Origin: Streptomyces violaceoruber | GTDB taxonomy: Bacteria > Actinomycetota > Actinomycetes > Streptomycetales > Streptomycetaceae | Length of the DNA stretch: 64,000 nucleotides | NCBI RefSeq assembly: GCF_033406955.1 | Contig: NZ_CP137734.1 | Coordinates: 4,154,001 to 4,218,000 of the forward strand | Direction of reading: 5' to 3' | Made by a program: the position numbers and the translations under genes | The notes under the pieces: model-generated | What the model saw: the letters and a program-made list of their open reading frames with translations, nothing else | Database searches by the model: none | What the model was told of the DNA's origin: nothing | Shown here: positions 15,976 through 24,377 of the stretch, piece after piece | Numbering within the stretch: the stretch's first letter is position 1 | Layout: each line of letters opens with the position of its first letter

Positions 15976-16908
15976 ATGCCAGCCAGTTACGCGTATCTCG
16001 GCCCTGAAGGCACCTTCACCGAAGTCGCCCTGCGCACTCTCCCGGAGACGGCGACCCGGGAACTGGTCCCGTACGTCTCCGTGCAGTCCGCGCTCGACGC
16101 GGTGCGCACCGGCGAGGCCGAGGCCGCGTTCGTGCCGATCGAGAACTCCGTCGAGGGCGGCATCACCACCACCCTCGACGAGCTGGTCGCCGGCCAGCCG
16201 CTGATGATCTACCGCGAGGTGCTGCTGTCCATCACCTTCGCGCTGCTGGTCCGGCCCGGCACCAAGCTGTCGGACATCAAGACGGTCACCGCCCACCCGG
16301 CGGCGCAGCCCCAGGTCCGCAACTGGATCAAGGCGCACCTCCCGGACGTCGCCTGGGAGTCGGCCGCCTCCAACGCGGACGGTGCCCGGCTGGTGCAGGA
16401 GGGGCGGTACGACGCCGCCTTTGCCGGTGAGTTCGCCGCGGAGCGCTACGGCCTCGAGGTGCTGGAGGCCGACATCCACGACGCGGAGAACGCCCAGACG
16501 CGCTTCGTGCTGGTGGGCCGCCCGGCCCGGCCCGCGGCACCGACCGGGGCGGACAAGACGTCCGTCGTGCTCTGGCAGCGCGACGACCACCCCGGCGGCC
16601 TGCGCGATCTGCTGGGCGAGTTCGCCACCCGGGGCATCAACCTGATGCTGCTGCAGTCCCGGCCCACCGGTGCGGGTATCGGCAACTACTGCTTCTGCAT
16701 CGACGCCGAGGGACACATCTCCGACCGACGGGTGGCCGACGCGTTGATGGGCCTGAAGCGGACCTGCCTCCAGGTGCGCTATCTGGGGTCGTATCCGCGT
16801 GCGGAGGTCACGCCCGCCGATGTGGACGCACTGCGTCCGGGCACCTCGGACGAGGCGTTCGTGGCGGCGGCGGACTGGGTGGCGCGCTGCCAGGACGGCC
16901 GGTTCTGA
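15976..16908 (+). CDS. pheA: Prephenate dehydratase
   Basis: A 310-residue enzyme converting prephenate to phenylpyruvate in phenylalanine synthesis. The catalytic domain (1-185) shows YLGPEGTFTE, PIENSVEGG and the AQTRFVL segment containing the essential Thr-Arg-Phe. An ACT regulatory domain follows (about 198-275), with HPGGLRDLL and LQSRPTG where many family members have ESRP. TAGGGT at 15964-15969 is 6 nt from the ATG, suggesting a leaderless or near-leaderless message; GAGGA just before the ATG is a weak ribosome site. A DnaA-box-rich gap separates it from serS. Confidence 0.95.
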   Translation: MPASYAYLGPEGTFTEVALRTLPETATRELVPYVSVQSALDAVRTGEAEAAFVPIENSVEGGITTTLDELVAGQPLMIYREVLLSITFALLVRPGTKLSDIKTVTAHPAAQPQVRNWIKAHLPDVAWESAASNADGARLVQEGRYDAAFAGEFAAERYGLEVLEADIHDAENAQTRFVLVGRPARPAAPTGADKTSVVLWQRDDHPGGLRDLLGEFATRGINLMLLQSRPTGAGIGNYCFCIDAEGHISDRRVADALMGLKRTCLQVRYLGSYPRAEVTPADVDALRPGTSDEAFVAAADWVARCQDGRF

Positions 16909-16934
16909 CCCTCGGGCCTATCGGCTGATTTTCG

Positions 16935-17272
16935 TTGTCCACAGAAGTTATCCACAGGTCCGCTTCTCGACCTGGGGACAAGTCGACAACGAAGGGGCAT
17001 TCAGTCGACATATCCGCCTACAGTTCCCTGCTTCGCCCACGGGGGGACAGGCCACCCTTCGTCCACCTGTTTCTTGCACCCCCTTCTCCGGAGTGACACC
17101 GGGTGCCCCGTTTCCACTCGAAAGTGGGGACCTGGAGGGTTTGGACGGCCCGATTCCCGGACTGAGGAATGATCACTTCCGTGCATCCACAGATCTTTCG
17201 CACACCCTGTGGATAACTTTTCCGGACCGTGGATTCCTGTGGACAATCACGCCCCAAGTCCCTTTCTCCACA
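16935..17272. promoter_or_regulatory. DnaA-box cluster between pheA and serS
   Basis: Perfect boxes: TTGTCCACA 16935-16943, TTATCCACA 16948-16956, TGTGGATAA 17208-17216 (minus-strand box) and TGTGGACAA 17238-17246 (minus). TTCTCCACA 17264-17272 is one mismatch off. The boxes form two groups facing each other at the ends of the 509-bp gap. No gene is visible in this gap. It may titrate DnaA or regulate serS. Confidence 0.75.
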
Positions 17273-17404
17273 AGGAAATCCGGTCAACCCGGCGCCCGTG
17301 GGGCGCCTCGATCCGGGGATTCCGCAGCGCTTCATTGACCCGCCGAAGGGGATGTGCGGCCCGCGTACGGCAATAGTGGGTCGAGACCCGACACCACGCA
17401 CCGG

Positions 17405-17410
17405 TAGCCT
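17405..17410 (+). promoter_or_regulatory. -10 element for leaderless serS
   Basis: TAGCCT ends 7 nt before the serS GTG, so transcription would begin at or next to the start codon. There is no ribosome binding site. The -35 region is not clear. Confidence 0.5.
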
Positions 17411-17417
17411 TGACCGC

Positions 17418-18695
17418 GTGATTGACCTTCGCCTGCTCCGTGAGGACCCCGACCGTGTGCGCGCCTCGCAGCGCGCCCGTGGAGAGGACGTCGCGCTCGT
17501 CGACTCCCTCCTGTCCGCCGACGAACGGCGCAGGTCGTCCGGCGTCCGCTTCGACGAGCTGCGCGCCGAGCAGAAGGGCCTCGGCAAGCTGATCGGCAAG
17601 GCCGCCGGAGACGAGAAGGCCGAGCTGCTCAAGCGGGCCGAGCAGCTCAAGACCGACGTCAAGGCCGCCGACGCCGAGCGCGACGCGGCCGACGCCGAGA
17701 CCCAGGAGCTGCTCCAGCGGCTCGGCAACCTCGTCCACCCCGACGTGCCCGTCGGCGGCGAGGAGGACTTCGTCACGCTGGAGACGCACGGCACGCACCG
17801 CGACTTCGCCGCCGAGGGCTTCGAGCCCAGGGACCACCTGGAGCTGGGCCAGCTGCTCGGCGCCATCGACGTGGAGCGCGGCGCGAAGGTCTCCGGCTCG
17901 CGCTTCTACTTCCTGACCGGCGTGGGCGCCCTCCTGGAGCTGGCGCTGGTCAACGCGGCGATCGCGCAGGCCACGGCGGCCGGCTTCACGCCGATGCTGA
18001 CCCCGGCACTGGTGCGCCCGCAGTCGATGGCCGGCACCGGCTTCCTCGGCCAGGCCGCCCAGGACGTCTACCACCTCGACAAGGACGACCTGTACCTGGT
18101 CGGCACGTCCGAGGTGCCGCTCGCCGCGTACCACATGGACGAGATCCTGGACGGGGACCGCCTGCCGCTGCGCTACGCCGGCTTCTCGCCCTGCTTCCGC
18201 CGCGAGGCGGGCTCGCACGGCAAGGACACCCGGGGCATCTTCCGCGTGCACCAGTTCGACAAGGTCGAGATGTTCTCCTACGTCCTCCCCGAGGACTCGC
18301 AGGCCGAGCACCAGCGCCTGCTGGAGTGGGAGAAGCAGTGGCTGACGTCGCTGGAGCTGCCGTTCCGGGTGATCGACGTGGCCTCGGCCGACCTGGGCTC
18401 CTCGGCCGCGCGCAAGTACGACTGCGAGGCGTGGATCCCGACCCAGGGCAAGTACCGCGAGCTGACCTCGACCTCGGACTGCACCGAGTTCCAGTCCCGC
18501 CGGCTGTCGATCCGCGTCCGCGAGGGCAAGAAGGTGCGCCCGCTGGCCACGCTCAACGGCACGCTGTGCGCCGTTCCGCGCACCATCGTGGCGATCCTGG
18601 AGAACCACCAGCAGGCCGACGGCTCGGTCCGCGTTCCCGAGGTGCTGCGCCCGTACCTGGGCGGCCGGGAGGTCCTGGAGCCGGTGGCCAAGTGA
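17418..18695 (+). CDS. serS: Seryl-tRNA synthetase
   Basis: A 425-residue class II synthetase charging tRNA-Ser. The N-terminal coiled-coil arm (about 30-105) contacts the tRNA long variable arm. Motif 2 is visible as FSPCFRREAGSHGKDTRG with RVHQFDKVEMF after it, and motif 3 as TLNGTLCAVPRT. GTG 17418 is used: it begins the conserved MIDLRLLRED and has a -10-like hexamer 7 nt before. The stop overlaps the GTG of the HAD gene (GTGA), so the two are translationally coupled. Confidence 0.97.
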   Translation: MIDLRLLREDPDRVRASQRARGEDVALVDSLLSADERRRSSGVRFDELRAEQKGLGKLIGKAAGDEKAELLKRAEQLKTDVKAADAERDAADAETQELLQRLGNLVHPDVPVGGEEDFVTLETHGTHRDFAAEGFEPRDHLELGQLLGAIDVERGAKVSGSRFYFLTGVGALLELALVNAAIAQATAAGFTPMLTPALVRPQSMAGTGFLGQAAQDVYHLDKDDLYLVGTSEVPLAAYHMDEILDGDRLPLRYAGFSPCFRREAGSHGKDTRGIFRVHQFDKVEMFSYVLPEDSQAEHQRLLEWEKQWLTSLELPFRVIDVASADLGSSAARKYDCEAWIPTQGKYRELTSTSDCTEFQSRRLSIRVREGKKVRPLATLNGTLCAVPRTIVAILENHQQADGSVRVPEVLRPYLGGREVLEPVAK

Positions 18696-19534
18696 CTGAC
18701 ACCGGCACCGCCGCGGTCCCCGGCACCGGTTCCGCCGGGGGCTTCCCCTACCGGCTGATCGCCACCGACCTCGACGGCACCCTGCTGCGCGGCGACGACA
18801 CGATCTCGCGGCGCACCCGTGACGCTCTCGCCGCGGCCACCGCGGCGGGCGCGGCCCACATCGTGGTCACCGGGCGGGCGGTGCCGTGGACCCGGCACAT
18901 CCTGGACGACCTCGGTTACGAAGGGCTGGCCGTCTGCGGCCAGGGCGCGCAGGTGTACCACGCCGGGGAGCACCGGCTGCTGACCTCCGTGACCCTGGAC
19001 CGGCAGCTGGCCGGGGTGGCGCTGGCCAAGATCGAGGCGGAGACCGGTCCGCTGTACCTGGCGGCGAGCCGGGACGGACTGGAGGGCGACGTGCTGGTCG
19101 GCCCGGGCTACGCGGTCGGGGGCGACCTGCCGGCCGTGCCCTTCACCGACGCCTCCGACCTGTGGTCGGCACCGCTGAACAAGATCTACATCCAGCATCC
19201 GACCCTGTCGGACGACGAGCTGGCCGAGACCGCCCGCCACGCCGCGGGCGGCTTCGTCACGGTCGTCATGGCCGGGGCGGGCGTCGTCGAGCTGTTGCCC
19301 CTGGGGCTGTCGAAGGCCACGGGTCTGTCGCTGGCTGCCCGCCGGCTCGGTCTGAAGGCCGCGGACACCATCGCGTTCGGCGACATGCCCAATGACGTCC
19401 CCATGTTCGGCTGGGCGGCCCGGGGTGTGGCGATGGCCAACGCCCACGAGGAGCTGAAGGCGGTGGCCGACGAGGTGACGTCCTCCAACGACGAGGACGG
19501 CATCGCGGTGGTCCTGGAGCGTCTGTCGGCCTGA
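18692..19534 (+). CDS. HAD-superfamily phosphatase, Cof type
   Basis: A 280-residue Cof-like (HAD IIB) phosphatase. Motif I is DLDGTLL (nucleophile and acid Asp), motif II is VVTGR, the conserved Lys follows in PLGLSKATG, and motif IV is FGDMPND. Substrates of this family are usually sugar phosphates or flavin precursors; the specific one is unknown. GTG 18692 overlaps the serS stop. The protein is closely similar in its motifs to a second HAD enzyme at 28320-29189, so the two may be paralogues. Confidence 0.93.
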   Translation: MTDTGTAAVPGTGSAGGFPYRLIATDLDGTLLRGDDTISRRTRDALAAATAAGAAHIVVTGRAVPWTRHILDDLGYEGLAVCGQGAQVYHAGEHRLLTSVTLDRQLAGVALAKIEAETGPLYLAASRDGLEGDVLVGPGYAVGGDLPAVPFTDASDLWSAPLNKIYIQHPTLSDDELAETARHAAGGFVTVVMAGAGVVELLPLGLSKATGLSLAARRLGLKAADTIAFGDMPNDVPMFGWAARGVAMANAHEELKAVADEVTSSNDEDGIAVVLERLSA

Positions 19535-19611
19535 TGCCGACGCGGGGCCCGGCTCCTCGACGTGGCCCCGGCACACGGTCCGGACGGCGCCGGCGTCCCC
19601 GTCGGTCGGCC

Positions 19612-19631
19612 CACGCGGGGTGACCCGCGTG
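19612..19631. terminator. Hairpin between convergent genes
   Basis: Perfect 8-bp stem (19612-19619 with 19624-19631) with a 4-nt loop, between the HAD gene and the ABC exporter operon. Nothing else is seen in the 219-bp gap. Confidence 0.55.
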
Positions 19632-19753
19632 CTCGAAGCGGCCTCCCGTCGCGCCGGTGCCGTCCGTCCTCGTGCATCCACCACAGTGCCGCCACGGGAA
19701 GCCGGGCGCCACCGATTAAAGCGGACGTACGCCGCGTTCCCGACGGCTCGCGG

Positions 19754-20473
19754 TCACTCCTCCCCGGCGAGCGTCAGCGACCGCAGCTTCTGGCCGGCGT
19801 ACCAGGTGGCGAGCACGGTCACCGCGGCGAGCAGCACCGTCGCGGTCGGCAGACCGACGTCGGAGGTCACCAGATTCCCGTCGGCGACCTTCTGGGCCAC
19901 CGCCAGCGACCACTGCTGGACGCTCAGCGTGCGGGCCCCCGGTACCAGGGAGCCGAACAGGGCCTCCCAGACGAGGGCGTAGACGAGCCCGAAGACCACC
20001 GCGTGCCGGGACACCGTGCCCAGTAGCAGGAACAGCGCGGCGTAGGCGATGGAGGCGACCAGCGCGGCGATCGTGTAGGCGACGGCGACCTGCTGGCCGT
20101 TGCCGTTGAGGATCAGGCCCGCGAGCAGCGTGGGCACGGCGGAGAAGACCATCGTCACGGCTATGGCGACGATCAGCTTGGTGAAGATGATCGTCGGCCG
20201 CTTGATCGGCTTGGACAGCAGGTACACCACCGAGCCGTCGTCGATCTCCGGGCCGATGGCGCCGGTACCGGCGATGACGCCGATGATCGGCACCATGGTG
20301 GCGAGGGCGAACCCGCCCAGCACGTCGACCGAGGTCTGGTCGTCGGCTCCGGCGAGCGCGCGCACCGCGATGGCGATGACGAGCAGCAGCAGGGGGAGGA
20401 CGCCCAGGATGAGGGCCCGGCGGCGGCCGAGCAGGGCCCGGTAGGTGAGTCGGGCGACTGTGGGGTCGTACAT
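19754..20473 (-). CDS. ABC-2 type transporter permease
   Basis: A 239-residue permease with six predicted membrane helices, starting near residues 20, 55, 100, 130, 155 and 210. The segment GPEIDDGSVVYLLSKPIKRP is typical of ABC-2 exporters of the NosY/ABC-2_3 group. It is the last gene of a four-gene operon (ATPase, permease, ATPase, permease) and would pair with the ATPase at 20485-21396, 11 bp upstream. The substrate is unknown. Confidence 0.9.
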   Translation of the reverse strand: MYDPTVARLTYRALLGRRRALILGVLPLLLLVIAIAVRALAGADDQTSVDVLGGFALATMVPIIGVIAGTGAIGPEIDDGSVVYLLSKPIKRPTIIFTKLIVAIAVTMVFSAVPTLLAGLILNGNGQQVAVAYTIAALVASIAYAALFLLLGTVSRHAVVFGLVYALVWEALFGSLVPGARTLSVQQWSLAVAQKVADGNLVTSDVGLPTATVLLAAVTVLATWYAGQKLRSLTLAGEE

Positions 20474-20484
20474 TCTTCGGCCTC

Positions 20485-21396
20485 CTACGCCGCGACGAGA
20501 TACGAGAAGACGGACTCGAGGGACTCGTCGGACGGCGAGACCGTGAGCAGCCGGATGCCGTGGTCGCGGGCGACCTTCGGCAGCAGGACCGTGAACCGGC
20601 CGAAGTCGACCGCCTGGATGCGCAGGGCGCCCTCGGCGAGGTCGACCTCGATGCCGGAGGTCGACGGGTCGGCGATCAGCGCGGCCGCGAGGGCCCGGTC
20701 GTCGCTGGAACGCACCAGGTAGCGGTGCGGCCGGTCGGTCATCAGGCGACGGATCTTGCGGAAGTCGCCGCTGGCCGCGTGGCGTCCGGCGACGATGACC
20801 TCGATGTGCCAGGCGAGCTGCTCGACCTCTTCCAGGATGTGCGAGGAGAACAGCACGGTGCGGCCCTCGTCGCCCATCCGCCGCAGCAGGTCCATCAGCT
20901 GCATGCGCTGGCGCGGGTCCATGCCGTTGAACGGCTCGTCGAGCAGGAGCAGCGACGGCTGGTGGACGAGGGCGGACGCCATCTTCACGCGCTGGCGCAT
21001 GCCCTTGGAGTACGTGGCGATCTTCCGGTCCTGGGCGTAGGCCATCTCCACGGTCGCGAGGGCCTCGTCGGCCGCCCTGGCCCCCAGCCCGTGCAGTTCG
21101 GCGTTGGCGAGGACGAACTCGCGGCCGGTGAGGAAGTCGTACATCGCCTCCCGCTCGGGGACGATGCCGATGTGCTTGTAGATGTCCTCGTTGCGCCAGA
21201 CCGGCTGGCCGTCGAGGGTGACGCTGCCGGTGGAGGGGGCCAGGAAGCCGCCCATCATGTTGATGAGGGTGGACTTTCCCGCTCCGTTGGGGCCGAGCAG
21301 GCCGGTGACGCCGGGGCCGATCGTCATGGTGATGTCGTTGACGGCGACCACGTTGCCGAACCAGCGGGAGACGTGGTCGATGTTCAGCGTGGTCAC
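20485..21396 (-). CDS. ABC transporter ATP-binding protein
   Basis: A 303-residue ATPase. It has Walker A (GPNGAGKST), the signature YSKGMRQR in place of LSGGQ, Walker B (LLLLDEP) and the H-loop (SSHI). The C-terminal 80 residues match ATPases of ABC-2 exporters. GTG 21396 overlaps the stop of the upstream permease (GTGA). It probably works with the permease at 19754-20473. Confidence 0.94.
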   Translation of the reverse strand: MTTLNIDHVSRWFGNVVAVNDITMTIGPGVTGLLGPNGAGKSTLINMMGGFLAPSTGSVTLDGQPVWRNEDIYKHIGIVPEREAMYDFLTGREFVLANAELHGLGARAADEALATVEMAYAQDRKIATYSKGMRQRVKMASALVHQPSLLLLDEPFNGMDPRQRMQLMDLLRRMGDEGRTVLFSSHILEEVEQLAWHIEVIVAGRHAASGDFRKIRRLMTDRPHRYLVRSSDDRALAAALIADPSTSGIEVDLAEGALRIQAVDFGRFTVLLPKVARDHGIRLLTVSPSDESLESVFSYLVAA

Positions 21397-22301
21397 AGTC
21401 CCACCTTCTTGTAGCGGCGCATCAGCAGGCCGTAGGCACCGGCGATCAGGCCCAGGGTGACGAGGACGTAGACCGCGCCCTCGCCGTTGCTCGGGCCCAC
21501 CCCGCCGGGGGAGGCGGAGGTGGCGCCCAGGAAGGCGGACTGCACTCCGTCGATGAGGGTGATCGGCGAGAACAGGCCTATCCAGGCGACGGCCCCGGAG
21601 CTGCCCTGGACGTCCGCGATGGCCTGGAGCGTGGAGACCGCACCGTAGGTGATCGTCAGGACGGCGATGACGGCCGCGATGCCGAAGCCGCGGCGCGGGG
21701 TGACCGATGCGACGACCAGGCCGAGGCCGGCGAAGAGCAGGGAGAGCAGTGCCACGGAGACCAGTCCCTGGGCGAACCCCTTGGTCTGGTCCGCGAAGTC
21801 GAGTTTGGCGAGCAGCGCGCCCACGTAGAGCACCAGCAGGGGTGCGGCGGTGAGGATGAACAGGGCCGAGGCCAGCGAGGCGTACTTGGCGCGCACGTAG
21901 TCGGAGGTCTCGATCGGCCGCGAGAAGTACAGCGGCACGGTCTTGAAGCGCAGGTCGCGCGAGACGGACTGGGGGGCCTGGGCCGCGACGTAGAGACTGA
22001 TGACGGCCTGCAGGACGATCGCGTAGCGCGTGTAGTCCACGGGCAGGTCGTTGGCCTTGGTGGCGACGGCGACCGCGACCATGATGCCCGCCGGGAGGCA
22101 CATCACCACGAAGAGCAGCATCGGCAGCACCTTGGACTTGGCCGAGCGGCCGAGGCCGTAGGAACCGCGCAGGGACTGCGAGTACAGCGAACGGCGGGCG
22201 TAGGCGCGGCCGAGGCGGGGGCCGTCGTAACTGCGGTAGCCGATGTTGTGGATGCGGGTCTGGTCACCCGGCACCGTGGCTGTGGGCTGTTCAGCTGCCA
22301 T
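21393..22301 (-). CDS. ABC-2 type transporter permease
   Basis: A 302-residue permease with a cytoplasmic N-terminus of about 60 residues and six membrane segments (from about 60, 95, 138, 175, 205 and 275). RDLRFKTVPLYFSRPIE is the conserved cytoplasmic loop of this class. It starts 11 bp inside the end of the preceding ATPase gene and overlaps the following one, so all four genes are tightly coupled. Paired here with the ATPase at 22291-23259. Confidence 0.9.
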   Translation of the reverse strand: MAAEQPTATVPGDQTRIHNIGYRSYDGPRLGRAYARRSLYSQSLRGSYGLGRSAKSKVLPMLLFVVMCLPAGIMVAVAVATKANDLPVDYTRYAIVLQAVISLYVAAQAPQSVSRDLRFKTVPLYFSRPIETSDYVRAKYASLASALFILTAAPLLVLYVGALLAKLDFADQTKGFAQGLVSVALLSLLFAGLGLVVASVTPRRGFGIAAVIAVLTITYGAVSTLQAIADVQGSSGAVAWIGLFSPITLIDGVQSAFLGATSASPGGVGPSNGEGAVYVLVTLGLIAGAYGLLMRRYKKVGL

Positions 22302-23259
22302 GGCCGACCGCCTCCTTCCGTGCTGCGTCGCTGTCGGTGAAGACCTCCGAGATGTGGTGCCGGCGCTGCTCCATGCGGACCAGGCCGAGGCCGAGGTCGG
22401 CTATGACGTCGCGGACCAGGTCGTAGGTCTCCTCGCCCGCCGAGGTGAGCAGCAGGACGCGGCCGGCGCCGGGCAGGCCGCTGCCGTCCTGGACGCTCAC
22501 TCCGCGCGCGTCGAGCGCTTCGCGCACCGCGCGGGTGCCGTCGGGGTGCTCGTCGGTGTCGGTGACCTCGATCGCGAGGGTCGTGGTGGTCTGGGTGAAG
22601 TCCGTGGTGGAGCTGGAGCGCAGCAGCTTGCCGCCGTCCACGACGACGACGTGGTCGCAGGTGCGTTCCAGTTCGCCCAGCAGGTGCGAGGTGACCAGGA
22701 CGGAGATGCCGAAGTCGGTGTGGATGCGGCGGATGAGGCCGAGCATCTCGTCGCGGCCGACCGGGTCGAGGCCGTTGGTCGGCTCGTCGAGGAAGACCAG
22801 CTGGGGGTCGTGCACGAGGGCCTGCGCGAGCTTCACGCGCTGCTTCATGCCCGTCGAGTAGCCGCCGATGGGGCGGTAGCGCTCCTCGTACAGGCCGACG
22901 TGGCGCAGGGTGTCGGCGGTGCGCTCGCGGGCGGCGGTGGGCGGCAGGCCGGACATGCGTGCCATGTGGACGACGAACTCGGTGGCCGAGACGTCGGGTG
23001 GCAGGCAGTCGTGCTCCGGCATGTAGCCGACCCGCTCGCGGATGTCGGCGCCCTTGGTGGCGACATCGAGTCCGAGCACTTCGGCCCGGCCCTCGGTGGC
23101 GGGAGACAGACCCAGCAGGATCTTGATCAGGGTGGACTTGCCGGCGCCGTTGGCACCGACGAGTCCGGTCACACCGGGTCCGACGTCCACGGAGAGCCGG
23201 TCGAGCGCGGTCACCCGGGGGAACCGCTTGCTCAGGCTTTCGGTCGCGATCACAGTCAC
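22291..23259 (-). CDS. ABC transporter ATP-binding protein
   Basis: A 322-residue ATPase and first gene of the exporter operon. Walker A is GANGAGKST, the signature YSTGMKQR, Walker B LVFLDEP and the H-loop TSHL. The GTG at 23259 begins VTVIATESLSKRF, the normal start of such proteins, although no good ribosome site is seen; the frame extends further 5' without family resemblance. The promoter should lie in the 248-bp gap shared with the divergent M24 gene. Confidence 0.92.
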   Translation of the reverse strand: MTVIATESLSKRFPRVTALDRLSVDVGPGVTGLVGANGAGKSTLIKILLGLSPATEGRAEVLGLDVATKGADIRERVGYMPEHDCLPPDVSATEFVVHMARMSGLPPTAARERTADTLRHVGLYEERYRPIGGYSTGMKQRVKLAQALVHDPQLVFLDEPTNGLDPVGRDEMLGLIRRIHTDFGISVLVTSHLLGELERTCDHVVVVDGGKLLRSSSTTDFTQTTTTLAIEVTDTDEHPDGTRAVREALDARGVSVQDGSGLPGAGRVLLLTSAGEETYDLVRDVIADLGLGLVRMEQRRHHISEVFTDSDAARKEAVGHGS

Positions 23260-23507
23260 GTCAATGACAGTAGTGACGTCCGCCACTGCGGTCGTCAGAC
23301 CGCAGAGCCGTCTTGGCGTCCGTCTCGAGTAGTACGGGCCCGTAGGGGATGCCGTACCTGAGGGCCACGGCACCGGCTTCCGAGGCCGCGCCGGCCGCCC
23401 TATTGACGTTGGGTCTAACAACTGGGAGATTCGGCGGCGTCGAGTTACGGGCGAGTAGCACGGCCGGTGCGGACCGCGCCGGGACGGCGGGACGGGGGTG
23501 GCACGGC

Positions 23508-24377
23508 ATGGATGGCACGACGACGGCGGCGACGGCGACGGCGACGGCGACGGCCGGACTGGGCGCGGAGCTGCGGGGGTTCCGCGAGGTGCAGCGTCTC
23601 GCCTACGAGTGCGCCGAGGCCGTGGCCGCCCGGCTGGAGCCGGGCGTGACCGAGCGCGACGCGGCCCGGATGCAGCGCGCGTGGCTGCGGGAGCGGGGCG
23701 TGCGGGACTGGTTCCACCTGCCGTTCGCCTGGTTCGGCGACCGCACGGCGTTCACGGGCTTCCGGGTACCGCTGCAGTTCTTCCCCACGAACCGCCGGCT
23801 GGAGCCGGGCATGCCGTTCATCCTGGACCTGGCCCCGGTGCACCGGGGATTCACCGCCGACATCGGCTACTCCGGGGCCCTTGGCCCCAACCCGGTGCAG
23901 CACCGGCTGGCGGCCGACCTGGCGGCGCACCGCGAGCTGATCCTGCGCGAGGTGCGCGAGCGCAGGCCGCTGCGGGAGATCTACGAGGACGTGGACCGGC
24001 TCATGGTCCGCCAGGGCTGTGCCAACCGGCACCGCGCCTATCCCTTCGGCGTCATCGCCCACAAAGTGGACCGGGTGCGGGAACGGCGGCCGGCCCCGCG
24101 CCTGTTCGGCTTCGGCACGCAGGCGCTCAAGGGCCTGGCGAGCGACGCGCTGCACGGCCACCGCGAGGGCTGGTCCCCGCTGTGGTCGCCCTACCGCTTC
24201 TCCGACCACCCGCCCCACCCGGGGCTGTGGGCGGTCGAACCCCACCTCGGTTTCCGGGGTACGGGCGCGAAGTTCGAGGAGATCCTGGTCGTGACCGACT
24301 CCGCGGATCCCGAGGAGAGCGCCTTCTGGCTGGACGACGATCTGCCGCACGTGCGGCGCTGGGCGGAGGAGACATGA
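23508..24377 (+). CDS. M24-family metallopeptidase-like protein
   Basis: A 289-residue pita-bread protein. Probable metal ligands are the Asp pair in FILDLAPV and FTADIG, a His in the middle region (IAHKVD), and Glu in AVEPHLG and KFEEIL. The spacing differs from aminopeptidase P, so the substrate may not be Xaa-Pro peptides. The N-terminus carries an Ala-Thr repeat coded by a GGCGAC hexamer run (about 23526-23555), which could vary in length. The stop overlaps the ATG of the next gene, so the two proteins are made together. Confidence 0.85.
   Translation: MDGTTTAATATATATAGLGAELRGFREVQRLAYECAEAVAARLEPGVTERDAARMQRAWLRERGVRDWFHLPFAWFGDRTAFTGFRVPLQFFPTNRRLEPGMPFILDLAPVHRGFTADIGYSGALGPNPVQHRLAADLAAHRELILREVRERRPLREIYEDVDRLMVRQGCANRHRAYPFGVIAHKVDRVRERRPAPRLFGFGTQALKGLASDALHGHREGWSPLWSPYRFSDHPPHPGLWAVEPHLGFRGTGAKFEEILVVTDSADPEESAFWLDDDLPHVRRWAEET
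23526..23555 (+). repeat. GGCGAC hexanucleotide microsatellite in coding sequence
   Basis: About five tandem GGCGAC units encode the Ala-Thr run just after the start of the M24 protein. Length changes by one unit would stay in frame. Confidence 0.75.
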
